In this document: in pieces, positions 43,313-51,508 of the stretch | Numbering within the stretch: the stretch's first letter is position 1 | Layout of the letters: each line of letters begins with the position of its first letter | From: an uncultured Chitinophaga sp. | Lineage (GTDB): Bacteria > Bacteroidota > Bacteroidia > Chitinophagales > Chitinophagaceae | Assembly (NCBI RefSeq): GCF_902168175.1 | Contig: NZ_CABHOU010000108.1 | Location: 154,028 to 218,027, forward strand | Direction of reading: 5' to 3' | DNA: 64,000 bases | Position numbers and translations under genes: made by a program | The notes under the pieces: generated by a model | What the model was told of the DNA's origin: nothing | Seen by the model: the letters and a program-made list of their open reading frames with translations, nothing else | Database searches by the model: none

Positions 43313-46300
43313 ATGAAGAAGTATTTTATACCAAAACACCTGTTCCTGCATATACTTATGCTGGCTTTGTTGTCGGTAAATACTACCATGGCCCGGCAGG
43401 TAGATTCCCCCTATATCTCTGTTACCGCACGCAATATTACCATCAAAGAAGTACTGGAAAAAATCGAAAAGGAAACGGGCTACCGCTTTCAATATAGCGC
43501 TGATGTGTTGGACAACACGCGCAAAGTGCGCTTCTCCGCCATCAATAAACCATTGTCGTACGTAATGCAGCAAATGCTTAAACCCGGGCTGTATTATGAG
43601 GTAGAAGGAAAGTTGATCCTTATCCTCCGTCGCGCCGGTGCCGCGTCTCCCACAACCGTAGCAGCACCTGTACCTGTATTTGTAAGCGGAGTGATTACGG
43701 ATGATAACGACAACCCATTGATAGGGGCTTCCGTATTGTTAAAGGGAGGTAGCACAAGGGCCGTAGCTGATGATAATGGCCATTTTGCACTTGGTGAAAT
43801 AAAGACCGGTTCCGCTCTTATCGTTAGTAATATTGGTTATAAAACAAAAGAAATCTATGTAAAACCGACCGGCACCATCACCATTAAACTGGAGAAACTC
43901 GTGCAGGAAATGAAAGCGGTGGAAGTAGTAAGCAATGGTTACCAGTTTTTCCAGCAGGGCAAAACAACTGGTTCGGTTGATGTGGTGAACAACGCCCTGT
44001 TTAACCGCACCATGTCATCGGACGTACTCAGTCGCCTCGAAGGCACAGTGGCTGGTCTGGTATTTAACCGCTACCTCGGAAAAAATAATCCGAATGATAT
44101 CAGCATCAGGGGCGTAAGCACCATCGGTACTACAAACGGCGAAGACGCACAACCGCTGATTATCCTCGACAACTTCCCATACGATGGTAATATGGATAAT
44201 ATCAATCCCAACGATATTGAAAATGTAACTATTCTAAAGGATGCAGCTTCATCTTCTATATGGGGCGCCAGGGCTGGTAATGGTGTGATCGTTATTACGA
44301 CGAAGAGAGGTAAGTTTAATCAGGCCCCTAAGCTTTCGATGAATGCGAACCTGATGATTGGCAGGAAGCCGGATTTGTTTTATCAGCCTTCCTTTACATC
44401 AGCAGCGTTCATAGAAGTGGAAAGGTTCCTGTTTGACAAGGGATTTTATAACTCACAGTTGAATAACACAGCAAGCCGGCCGGTTATTTCGCCTGTGGTA
44501 GAACTGTTGGCTGCTGCCCGTTCCGAGGATATTTCGGTTGATGAGGCCAATGCAAGAATCAAAGAATTCGAGTTGCAGGATGTACGTAAGGACTATGAAA
44601 AGTACCTGTACCGACCATCAGTCCAGCAACAATACGCTGTGAATGTAACCGGAGGAAACGCTCGCCTTAACTACTACTTTTCCGCCGGTTATGATAAGAA
44701 CCGCACCAACCTGGTAGGGGATGAGGTAGAACGAATGAGCTTCAGGAGTTTCACAAATGCCAAAGTCACGAAGAACCTGGATGTGGAAGTGGGGTTGACG
44801 TTTACAGAGACGGATACGAGGAATAATAGTTTGGGGGAGATTACGGTCTCTTCCTCGCCGTTCAAATATATTCCTCCCTATATGCGATTAGCCGACGGTG
44901 ATGGCAAGCCTCTCGCAATCGACAAAGATTTTAGAACATCCTTTAAAGATACGGTTGGGATCGGAAAGATACTCGATTGGAAATATAAGCCAATCGATGA
45001 AGTGCGGTATGGTGATAATACCAGTAAATTGAATGACTTTGTTTTATTTCTTGGTACCAGGTATAAGTTCTCCAGTTATCTTAGTCTGGATTTGAAGTAC
45101 CAGCTTGAAAAAGCATTGACAAAAAACAGGAACATACACTCAGTCGAAAGCTATTTTACAAGAAATCTTATTAATTTATTTACGCCAACCGATGGGACAA
45201 CCAGCCAATCTATAGTTCCATATGGAGATATCATGGATTATTCCGACTCGAAATTATACTCAAATAATTTCAGGGCTCAGCTAAATTATACTAGATCTTT
45301 CTTTGATAAGCATACAGTTGATTTTATAGCAGGTGGGGAAGTAAAACAACGGGAGGGTGACGTTAACAGTGGTCGCTTTTTTGGTTATGATCCAGATGGG
45401 CCGGTTAGGTTTGTTGTTCCTTCTGTTAATCAGGCTCCGAGTTATTATTCTTTGCAGGGCTCGAATTACAACCTTCCCCGGCCGTTTGCAAAGGAATCTC
45501 GTCTTTACAGGTTTATGTCTGCATATTCAAATTTGACTTACAACTATGACCAGCGATATATTTTGTCAGGTAGCTTAAGGCGGGACGCATCGAACGTTTT
45601 CGGTGTTACAACTAACCGCAAATGGAATCCCTTGTGGTCGGCAGGAGCAGGATGGATAATTTCAAACGAGAAATTTTACGATGTTAACTGGTTATCGTTC
45701 TTAAAACTAAGATTAGCTCATGGCTATAGTGGTAATTCAAATGTGAACGTCGCGGCGGTGCTTACCCTGATACAAGCTCCCGATAACTTGTTTAGCAATT
45801 TGCCTAGTCAGACCATCGACAATGTGCCGAACCCGGAACTGAGATGGGAAAAGGTTAAGACAACTAATTTGGGAATTGATTTTTCATTAAAGGACAATCG
45901 TTTAAGTGGAACTATTGATGTTTATCGTAAAAATTCAGAAGATCTCATTACGTATGCACCGGTGGACATCACTTCTGGATTTAAAACGGTGACCAGGAAT
46001 AATGCGGCCCTGGGCGGCCATGGTGTTGATCTTACATTAAACACTATCAATTTAGCCGGAGTTTTAGAATGGCGGACGTCGTTACTTTTTTCATATAATC
46101 GCACGAAGTTTGCTGAGTTCAAGAAGGGAATTAAGAGTGCCAGCAGCTATATTGGAGCAGGTAGTATCAATCCCATTGATGGGCAGTTACTGTATGGAAT
46201 TGTTAGTTATAAGTGGGCAGGGCTCGATCCGGCAACAGGAGATCCTATGGGATATGTGGGTATGGACAAAAGCAGTGATTACGTTAGGATCTCTGCAAAT

Positions 46301-46819
46301 ACAGACTTGGGCGGCCTTGTGTTTCATGGATCTGCGAGGCCGGAGATTTCCGGTAGTATCCGTAATACATTTACGTACAAGAAGTTTTCTCTGTCGTTTA
46401 ATATCACTTACGAACTCAAGTACTTTTTCCGCAATCCATATGCTTTGAGCTATATTACTCTTTATTCAAATTGGCAAAATAATGGCTATGATGATTATAT
46501 GAATAGATGGAAGCAACCGGGAGATGAAAAGGTAACAAATGTGCCATCAATGATTTATCCGGCAAATAGCAGGAGGGAGAGTTTCTATAGCTCTTCTGCG
46601 GTGAATGTACAACCAGGAGATCATGTGAGATTAAAGGATATTGTTTTGGATTATCCGTTGAAGAATATTGCCCGAAAAAAGGGTGATTTACATTTTTCGC
46701 TTAAAGGATACGCCAATAATATTGGTATTATCTGGAAGAAAACAAGTCTTAAAATCGATCCGTCTTACCGCATTCCGCTTCCTCTTAACATCGGTGTAGG
46801 GGTAAAAATGAGTATGTAA
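43313..46819 (+). CDS. SusC/RagA-family TonB-linked outer membrane protein with STN domain
   Basis: TonB-dependent outer-membrane importer. Possible starts are 43286, 43301 and 43313; the last gives MKKYFIPKHLFLHILMLALL as signal peptide and 1168 residues. Order: signal peptide, STN domain (ISVTARNITIKEVLEKIEKE, about 35-110), carboxypeptidase-like domain (VSGVITDDNDNPLIGASVLL), plug with RGVSTIGTTNGEDAQPLIIL and ATILKDAASSSIWGARAGNG-like signature (VTILKDAASSSIWGARAGN), then the 22-strand barrel ending in SM. The STN domain fits regulation through FecR/ECF sigma. From roughly 44.9 kb the gene becomes clearly more AT-rich. SusD follows after 14 bp. Confidence 0.93.
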   Translation: MKKYFIPKHLFLHILMLALLSVNTTMARQVDSPYISVTARNITIKEVLEKIEKETGYRFQYSADVLDNTRKVRFSAINKPLSYVMQQMLKPGLYYEVEGKLILILRRAGAASPTTVAAPVPVFVSGVITDDNDNPLIGASVLLKGGSTRAVADDNGHFALGEIKTGSALIVSNIGYKTKEIYVKPTGTITIKLEKLVQEMKAVEVVSNGYQFFQQGKTTGSVDVVNNALFNRTMSSDVLSRLEGTVAGLVFNRYLGKNNPNDISIRGVSTIGTTNGEDAQPLIILDNFPYDGNMDNINPNDIENVTILKDAASSSIWGARAGNGVIVITTKRGKFNQAPKLSMNANLMIGRKPDLFYQPSFTSAAFIEVERFLFDKGFYNSQLNNTASRPVISPVVELLAAARSEDISVDEANARIKEFELQDVRKDYEKYLYRPSVQQQYAVNVTGGNARLNYYFSAGYDKNRTNLVGDEVERMSFRSFTNAKVTKNLDVEVGLTFTETDTRNNSLGEITVSSSPFKYIPPYMRLADGDGKPLAIDKDFRTSFKDTVGIGKILDWKYKPIDEVRYGDNTSKLNDFVLFLGTRYKFSSYLSLDLKYQLEKALTKNRNIHSVESYFTRNLINLFTPTDGTTSQSIVPYGDIMDYSDSKLYSNNFRAQLNYTRSFFDKHTVDFIAGGEVKQREGDVNSGRFFGYDPDGPVRFVVPSVNQAPSYYSLQGSNYNLPRPFAKESRLYRFMSAYSNLTYNYDQRYILSGSLRRDASNVFGVTTNRKWNPLWSAGAGWIISNEKFYDVNWLSFLKLRLAHGYSGNSNVNVAAVLTLIQAPDNLFSNLPSQTIDNVPNPELRWEKVKTTNLGIDFSLKDNRLSGTIDVYRKNSEDLITYAPVDITSGFKTVTRNNAALGGHGVDLTLNTINLAGVLEWRTSLLFSYNRTKFAEFKKGIKSASSYIGAGSINPIDGQLLYGIVSYKWAGLDPATGDPMGYVGMDKSSDYVRISANTDLGGLVFHGSARPEISGSIRNTFTYKKFSLSFNITYELKYFFRNPYALSYITLYSNWQNNGYDDYMNRWKQPGDEKVTNVPSMIYPANSRRESFYSSSAVNVQPGDHVRLKDIVLDYPLKNIARKKGDLHFSLKGYANNIGIIWKKTSLKIDPSYRIPLPLNIGVGVKMSM

Positions 46820-46833
46820 AATTTAAATTTGTA

Positions 46834-48174
46834 ATGGTCAACTTTCATGATTACGATAAGATAAGGTTGCTGCTGGTGCTACTAATAGTAACAACGGTTA
46901 ACATCTCTTGTAGCAGGTTCCTGGAAGCTACGCCGGACAGCAATCTTAATACGATTAGCGGCCTGGCCGATTTGCAGAAATTGTTGGACCATAGTTCCCA
47001 TAATGCGGAGTATCCTGCTGCCGCCCAAATCGGTGGCGATGACTATTACCTGACATCGGCAGATTGGAGTTCGATGATTAACTCCAATGACAAGAATCTC
47101 CACATTTGGTCAGAAGATGCGGTAGGCGACGATGAATGGTATTACTGTTATAAAAAGATTTTTGAACACAATATTGTGCTGGAGGAGTTACAGAAAATTA
47201 AGAGAACAGAAGCCAACAAGGAAGAGTATAATCAGATTAAAGGATCGGCACTGTTTCTAAGATCTTATAGCTTCTATCATCTGGCGGAATTATTTGCTCC
47301 CCAATATTCTCCGCGTACGTTAAATGATCAGGGGATCGTATTACGGGTAGCTTCAGATATAAATGCTCCTTCAGTTAGGGCATCAGTAGAGGAAACTTAC
47401 GAGCGTATAATAAAAGATTGTCTTGAAGCACAAAGCCTTCTCCCCAAAACAAAAGTCTTTAATACGCGACCCAGCCGAGCTGCTGTTTGGGCCTTGCTGG
47501 CTAAGGTTTACCTGGCCACTGCCAATTATGAGTTGGCTGCCCAGTCTGCAGACTCGAGTTTAAGTTATTATAATTACTTGCTCGATTATAATAGCCTTGA
47601 CACGTTGGCCACAGTGCCATTTATACCACAGGCTAACACGGAAATAGTGTTTCAATCTGTAATAAGGGGAAGTAGTCCAATGCTTCCTTCAATCTGTAAA
47701 GTGGACACCGTACTATTGGCTTTATACGGAAGGGACGATCTCAGGCGTAAACTTTTTTATCAACGAAATGCAGACGGCAGCCATCGCTTTAAGGGCAACT
47801 ACAATGGAACCAGAACTGACATTCTTTTTAACGGGTTGGCGGTGGATGAGATGTATTTAATAAGTGCAGAATGTAACGTGCGGCTTGATAAATTGTCTGC
47901 CGCAATGGCCGACATCAATGCTTTGCTGGTCAAGCGCTATGCTCGAGATACCTACGTGCCCTATGAAATCAGGGATAAATATGCCGCATTAGCACTCATT
48001 ATTGATGAAAGAAGAAAAGAACTTGCGTTCAGAAGCGCGAGATGGTCCGATTTAAGACGTTTCAACCTGGAAGAGGGCCTACGGGATACCATTGTACGGA
48101 AACTAAATAATAAGCAATACGAGCTATTACCTAACTCAAATCAGTATATTTTGGAGTTAACAGAACAACCGTGA
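46834..48174 (+). CDS. SusD/RagB-family nutrient-binding lipoprotein
   Basis: Surface lipoprotein that closes over the SusC channel and binds its ligand. It has 446 residues: signal peptide with lipobox (VTTVNISCSRFLEATPDS), then TPR-like helices typical of SusD (IKGSALFLRSYSFYHLAELF; RPSRAAVWALLAKVYLATAN) and the C-terminal segment IIDERRKELAFRSARWSDLRR. This last part (EL.FE..RW.DL.R) is the SusD family hallmark. At 446 residues it is shorter than most glycan-type SusDs. It is AT-richer than the chromosomal neighbours, like the 3' part of susC, suggesting shared history. No glycanase gene is nearby, so the ligand may not be a polysaccharide. Confidence 0.93.
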   Translation: MVNFHDYDKIRLLLVLLIVTTVNISCSRFLEATPDSNLNTISGLADLQKLLDHSSHNAEYPAAAQIGGDDYYLTSADWSSMINSNDKNLHIWSEDAVGDDEWYYCYKKIFEHNIVLEELQKIKRTEANKEEYNQIKGSALFLRSYSFYHLAELFAPQYSPRTLNDQGIVLRVASDINAPSVRASVEETYERIIKDCLEAQSLLPKTKVFNTRPSRAAVWALLAKVYLATANYELAAQSADSSLSYYNYLLDYNSLDTLATVPFIPQANTEIVFQSVIRGSSPMLPSICKVDTVLLALYGRDDLRRKLFYQRNADGSHRFKGNYNGTRTDILFNGLAVDEMYLISAECNVRLDKLSAAMADINALLVKRYARDTYVPYEIRDKYAALALIIDERRKELAFRSARWSDLRRFNLEEGLRDTIVRKLNNKQYELLPNSNQYILELTEQP

Positions 48175-48209
48175 AAAATTGACCTGTATAGCTTTCGGAC
48201 AATTTTAGA

Positions 48210-48554
48210 TTATTGTTCCATTGGTGCATAATAAATAACCCCGTTCCAGTAAGAGTTATTTTCTAATGCGGTTTCCAGTGAAGAATTAGGAGTGATGTAA
48301 GGATTAGTTCCATTACCATTTACATAGATTCCACAAAGTACCTCGCTTCCTACGGCGCATTGTTCTGTTTGGCCGGGTGCCGATCCGGCAAATATATAAT
48401 TTGACGGCTCTATTCTCTCAAAGGCATCAAATTCGTTTCCCGTGTAATCGTAATATCCAACGACATTCACACTTTTGCCGGCCTTGGCTTTCAATACAAA
48501 TAAGGTTCCTAATGCAACTGCGAACAGTGCAACTATTAAACTGAGCTTTTTCAT
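48210..48554 (-). CDS. Small exported protein, possibly DUF6520-like
   Basis: A 114-residue protein with a clear signal peptide (MKKLSLIVALFAVALGTLFV then LKAKA). The short mature part has two Cys (QCAVGSEVLCGIYVNG) and ends in SYWNGVIYYAPMEQ. The size, signal peptide and Cys pair resemble the Bacteroidetes DUF6520 family of small exported proteins, but I cannot confirm that by search. It converges on susD with a 35-bp gap containing a weak AAAATTG/CAATTTT stem. Function unknown; association with SusCD suggests a secreted or periplasmic accessory. Confidence 0.6.
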   Translation of the reverse strand: MKKLSLIVALFAVALGTLFVLKAKAGKSVNVVGYYDYTGNEFDAFERIEPSNYIFAGSAPGQTEQCAVGSEVLCGIYVNGNGTNPYITPNSSLETALENNSYWNGVIYYAPMEQ

Positions 48555-48652
48555 AAAATACTATTGGTTTTGAAAATAAAGAAATGAATTTGCCGATCTC
48601 CTATACAGGTCATTGGAGATATTTAATCGTTAGTAAAAGAATAAGTAACTAC

Positions 48653-48910
48653 CTATCGGCATGACAGGTGATTTGGTGCATGATAGATCACTGTACCACT
48701 AACAAATTGCATATTATGTTTTGTGAGTAATAAATCCTTCAAAGGAGAATCTTGAAGAATGCTTTTAACATGATCGGCTTGAGGAAATGTACTTGAATTG
48801 GTCGATGGTAATTCACTGCCACTATTTACCGGGCAAGGATATACGTTGACATACGTAATTAGCCCCCCGGACAGATTGCAAACAGCAAAAATTTTATTAT
48901 TCTGGAACAT
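48653..48910 (-). CDS. Hypothetical small protein
   Basis: An 85-codon frame, 98 bp upstream of the small exported protein and in the same direction. No domain is recognised. It has three Cys spread through the chain, a short hydrophobic N-terminal stretch (IFAVCNLSGGLITYVNVYPC) that is not a convincing signal peptide, and a segment VSGTVIYHAP that is similar to WNGVIYYAP at the end of its neighbour. It may be a diverged or damaged relative of that neighbour, or not a gene. Confidence 0.35.
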   Translation of the reverse strand: MFQNNKIFAVCNLSGGLITYVNVYPCPVNSGSELPSTNSSTFPQADHVKSILQDSPLKDLLLTKHNMQFVSGTVIYHAPNHLSCR

Positions 48911-49212
48911 TCACAGTTAATTTTAATAATAATTCGCTTTCTCTTAATTGTATAGATATACCCAATAGTTATAAAGTATCGGAAATTAAGAGGTTGTAAT
49001 GCAACTCCAGGTCACTAATAGTTTGGATACAATCGTTCGCTGCGTTGTAAAATTCACATGATACCAGTAAGCTTGGCTTAAGCCAGTTAACCTAAAAGTA
49101 ATAAATACTTTTGTTTAATAAAGCACATCTTTGTGTAATATTATAATTGATTGTAATGACAGTTTGAAGGAATGGCTAGTCCCAGTCGTTCTTTTTCATT
49201 TTATCATAGTCT
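48911..49212. other. AT-rich gene-free interval
   Basis: About 300 bp between the hypothetical small protein and the small basic protein. A TACTTTTG at 49106-49113 fits the TAnnTTTG -7 pattern on the plus strand, but no -33 element lies at the right distance and the nearest plus-strand gene is 340 bp away. Nothing else seen. Confidence 0.4.
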
Positions 49213-49332
49213 TCATTTCTTCACGGTACCGGCTTTTTTGCTCCGCGATTTATCTTTCTTCTTACGGGCGTTAATGTTGTTAACCAGTGAATTTTTCACG
49301 CCCAGCTTGTTTTTCTTTCTCTGCTTTGCCAT
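49213..49332 (-). CDS. Tiny highly basic protein, possibly frameshifted at its C-terminus
   Basis: A 39-codon gene below the usual length cut-off. It reads MAKQRKKNKLGVKNSLVNNI then NARKKKDKSRSKKAGTVKK and stops at TGA. About half of the residues are Lys or Arg, like a ribosome- or RNA-associated protein. If one base is skipped at the AAA-TGA junction, the next frame continues EDYDKMKKNDWD to a TAG at 49176-49178. I recall small basic Bacteroidetes proteins of this type with a C-terminal Tyr...Met...Trp tail, so the full gene may span 49176-49332. Divergent from the DEAD-box helicase gene. Confidence 0.6.
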   Translation of the reverse strand: MAKQRKKNKLGVKNSLVNNINARKKKDKSRSKKAGTVKK

Positions 49333-49450
49333 AGTCAATTCTTTATATTGTAAAAATCAAAACACGGGCCGCGGCCAACAGCTTCCACCAGTATGGCCCT
49401 AAAATCGTACCTTCGCTGCTTTCGCAGCTTGTAAAAAGCGCTACTGACTC

Positions 49451-50686
49451 ATGAAATTCGAACAATACAATATTTCCCCGGAAATCAAACGCAGCCTGGA
49501 AGACCTTGGTTTTAAACGACCAACTGATATCCAGTTTAAGGCTATTCCCTCTATTCTCAACGGCGACGACGTACTTGCCATCGCTCAAACCGGTACCGGT
49601 AAAACTGCCGCTTTCGCTATTCCCGTACTGCATATGCTGCAGCGAAAACGTAAACGTATAGGCCGCAAAGAAGTACGCTGCCTGGTAATGGTACCCACCC
49701 GCGAACTGGCCATCCAGATCGCGGAAGTGTTTGAAAGCCTCGGAAAATATACCAAGCTCAATATATTAGGCCTTTTCGGAGGGGTAGACCAGGCCTCACA
49801 GGTGAAGAAATTAGATAAAGGGGTAGATGTAATGATCGCCACCCCGGGCCGTATGTTCGATCTCATCAACCAGGAACATATCGACCTAAGTAATCTTGAT
49901 ATCCTCATTCTGGACGAGGCTGACCATATGCTGGATCTCGGATTTATCCGCGATATCCGCGATGTACTGAAGCATATCCCGCGGGATCATCAGACTTTAT
50001 TCTTTTCCGCTACCATCGATAAAGACATTAAAGACCTCGCTTATTCTGTAGTTCGTAACCCGATCCGTATACAGATTTCACCGGAAGACCCGGTATCGAA
50101 AAACGTAAATCATGCGGTGGCTTTCGTGGAAATGGACGATAAACGCTTTTTCCTGGAACGCCTGGTGAAAGAATTCCCCGAAGGTAAAATACTGGTCTTC
50201 GTGCGTACGAAAGTACGGGCTGAAAGGGTGTTTGCTGCTATGGAACGTATTGGTATCAAATCGCTTACCATGCATGGCGGTAAGGAGCAATCCGACCGTT
50301 TACAGGTAATGGAGGAGTTTAAAAAGGGTGATGTGAAATTGCTGATTACCACCGATGTAAATGCAAGAGGTATCGATATCCCGAACGTAGACTACGTAGT
50401 AAACTACGATTTACCGGATGTTCCTGAAAACTATGTACATCGTGTAGGACGTACGGGCAGGGGCGTTCAGCGCGGACAGGCTGTATCGTTCTGTAGTGAG
50501 GAAGAAAAGCCGCTGCTGGAGGCTATCGAAACCTATATAGGTAAAAAGGTAGTGGTTATGAAGATCGACAATAGCGAATACCGCGAAACCCTCAGTTTCT
50601 CCGAAGATATTCCTAACGATAACTGGCAACTGCTCATCGACGAGCATGAAAAGGAGATGAAGGCTAAAAAACGAAAAAAGAAGTAA
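49451..50686 (+). CDS. DEAD/DEAH-box RNA helicase (RhlE-like)
   Basis: ATP-dependent RNA helicase of 411 residues. Motifs in order: Q motif (FKRPTDIQFKAIPSIL), Walker A AQTGTGKTAA, PTRELA (Ia), GG, TPGR, DEAD (in LDEADHMLDLGF), SAT, then helicase C-domain motifs FVRTKVRAERVFAAM, TTDVNARGIDIPNVDYVVNY and HRVGRTGRG. The C-terminal tail is short and Lys-rich (EKEMKAKKRKKK). It probably works in ribosome assembly or mRNA turnover. It stands alone, divergent from the tiny basic protein. Confidence 0.94.
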   Translation: MKFEQYNISPEIKRSLEDLGFKRPTDIQFKAIPSILNGDDVLAIAQTGTGKTAAFAIPVLHMLQRKRKRIGRKEVRCLVMVPTRELAIQIAEVFESLGKYTKLNILGLFGGVDQASQVKKLDKGVDVMIATPGRMFDLINQEHIDLSNLDILILDEADHMLDLGFIRDIRDVLKHIPRDHQTLFFSATIDKDIKDLAYSVVRNPIRIQISPEDPVSKNVNHAVAFVEMDDKRFFLERLVKEFPEGKILVFVRTKVRAERVFAAMERIGIKSLTMHGGKEQSDRLQVMEEFKKGDVKLLITTDVNARGIDIPNVDYVVNYDLPDVPENYVHRVGRTGRGVQRGQAVSFCSEEEKPLLEAIETYIGKKVVVMKIDNSEYRETLSFSEDIPNDNWQLLIDEHEKEMKAKKRKKK

Positions 50687-50727
50687 GCAAAAGCCTACTC
50701 CTTCTTCTATTCACGAAACATTGTAGC

Positions 50728-51333
50728 CTAACGTTCAATATCTATAATCATTCCCTGGTCAAACAGGGACTTCAGTTCTTTCCTGCCAAAACCTACCGGT
50801 GTGGCCAGGAAGGCGGACTGGCCTTTGCCTTTAATGGCAGATAAGCCGCTTATTTTATTAGTTTCATACTGGTTCATCAGCAGGTAGGCAGAGTCGGGTG
50901 TGATGTCTGCTACCTTATACAAAGTATAACTGTCTGATTTAATTCTCACTTCCAGGATATCACCCTTATGAGGAGCCGCGATCATCGCCTCATTACGGGC
51001 GGTTTGCTGCCGGCCGTTTACTACTCCGGCAACAATAAGCCCCGAAAGAATGGCAAGCCCGCTGAACGTCCACACGGGAACTTTAGACCTGGTTTTAACC
51101 TCTCCATAGGTTTTTTTAAGAGATGAGGGCATCTGGGTGTGATTGAGCGTATCACCACAATGCTGGCAACGACTTACACCCTGTTTGCCAATTGGTACAA
51201 GGGGAATCCAGAATACATGCGCGTAACGCTGGAACACAGCCATCGTTACGGTATTTTGCTTACCGCAACTGGGGCAGCCCTGCTCCAGCAGCTCCTGTTT
51301 TAAATGAGTACTTTTCCAACCGTAGATGATCAT
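50728..51333 (-). CDS. Zinc-ribbon membrane protein, function unknown
   Basis: A 201-residue protein with two CxxC pairs (GCPSCGK near 19-25; CQHCGDT near 56-62) that form a zinc ribbon at the N-terminus, as in the zinc-ribbon_15 type. A single membrane helix follows (about 88-107: WTFSGLAILSGLIVAGVVNG), then an extracytoplasmic beta-rich domain (GDILEVRIKSDSYTLYKVAD). It probably anchors in the inner membrane with the zinc domain in the cytoplasm. It is 175 bp downstream of the M56/BlaI pair. No enzymatic motif seen. Confidence 0.7.
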   Translation of the reverse strand: MIIYGWKSTHLKQELLEQGCPSCGKQNTVTMAVFQRYAHVFWIPLVPIGKQGVSRCQHCGDTLNHTQMPSSLKKTYGEVKTRSKVPVWTFSGLAILSGLIVAGVVNGRQQTARNEAMIAAPHKGDILEVRIKSDSYTLYKVADITPDSAYLLMNQYETNKISGLSAIKGKGQSAFLATPVGFGRKELKSLFDQGMIIDIER

Positions 51334-51508
51334 AGGATAAATGGTGCCTGCTTTAAATCATATCAGGTTATAACAAAAGTGCAGTATTCCAATCAGACTA
51401 CATATAGCACATAAATGTAATAATTTATGTGGAGAGCAATTCGTCCGTAATTTTTGCATTACCTCGTTCAGCTGGCAGCGTTTCCGGAACTAAGACCTGG
51501 TAACTGGC

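Noticed and set aside
43286..48174. Polysaccharide utilisation locus
   Set aside because: SusC and SusD are present, but no glycoside hydrolase or lyase lies within the flanking 10 kb, so a glycan substrate is not supported.
49172..49402. 76-residue plus-strand frame of Phe/Ser-rich sequence
   Set aside because: It is the complement of the Lys-rich tiny protein on the minus strand, which explains the composition.
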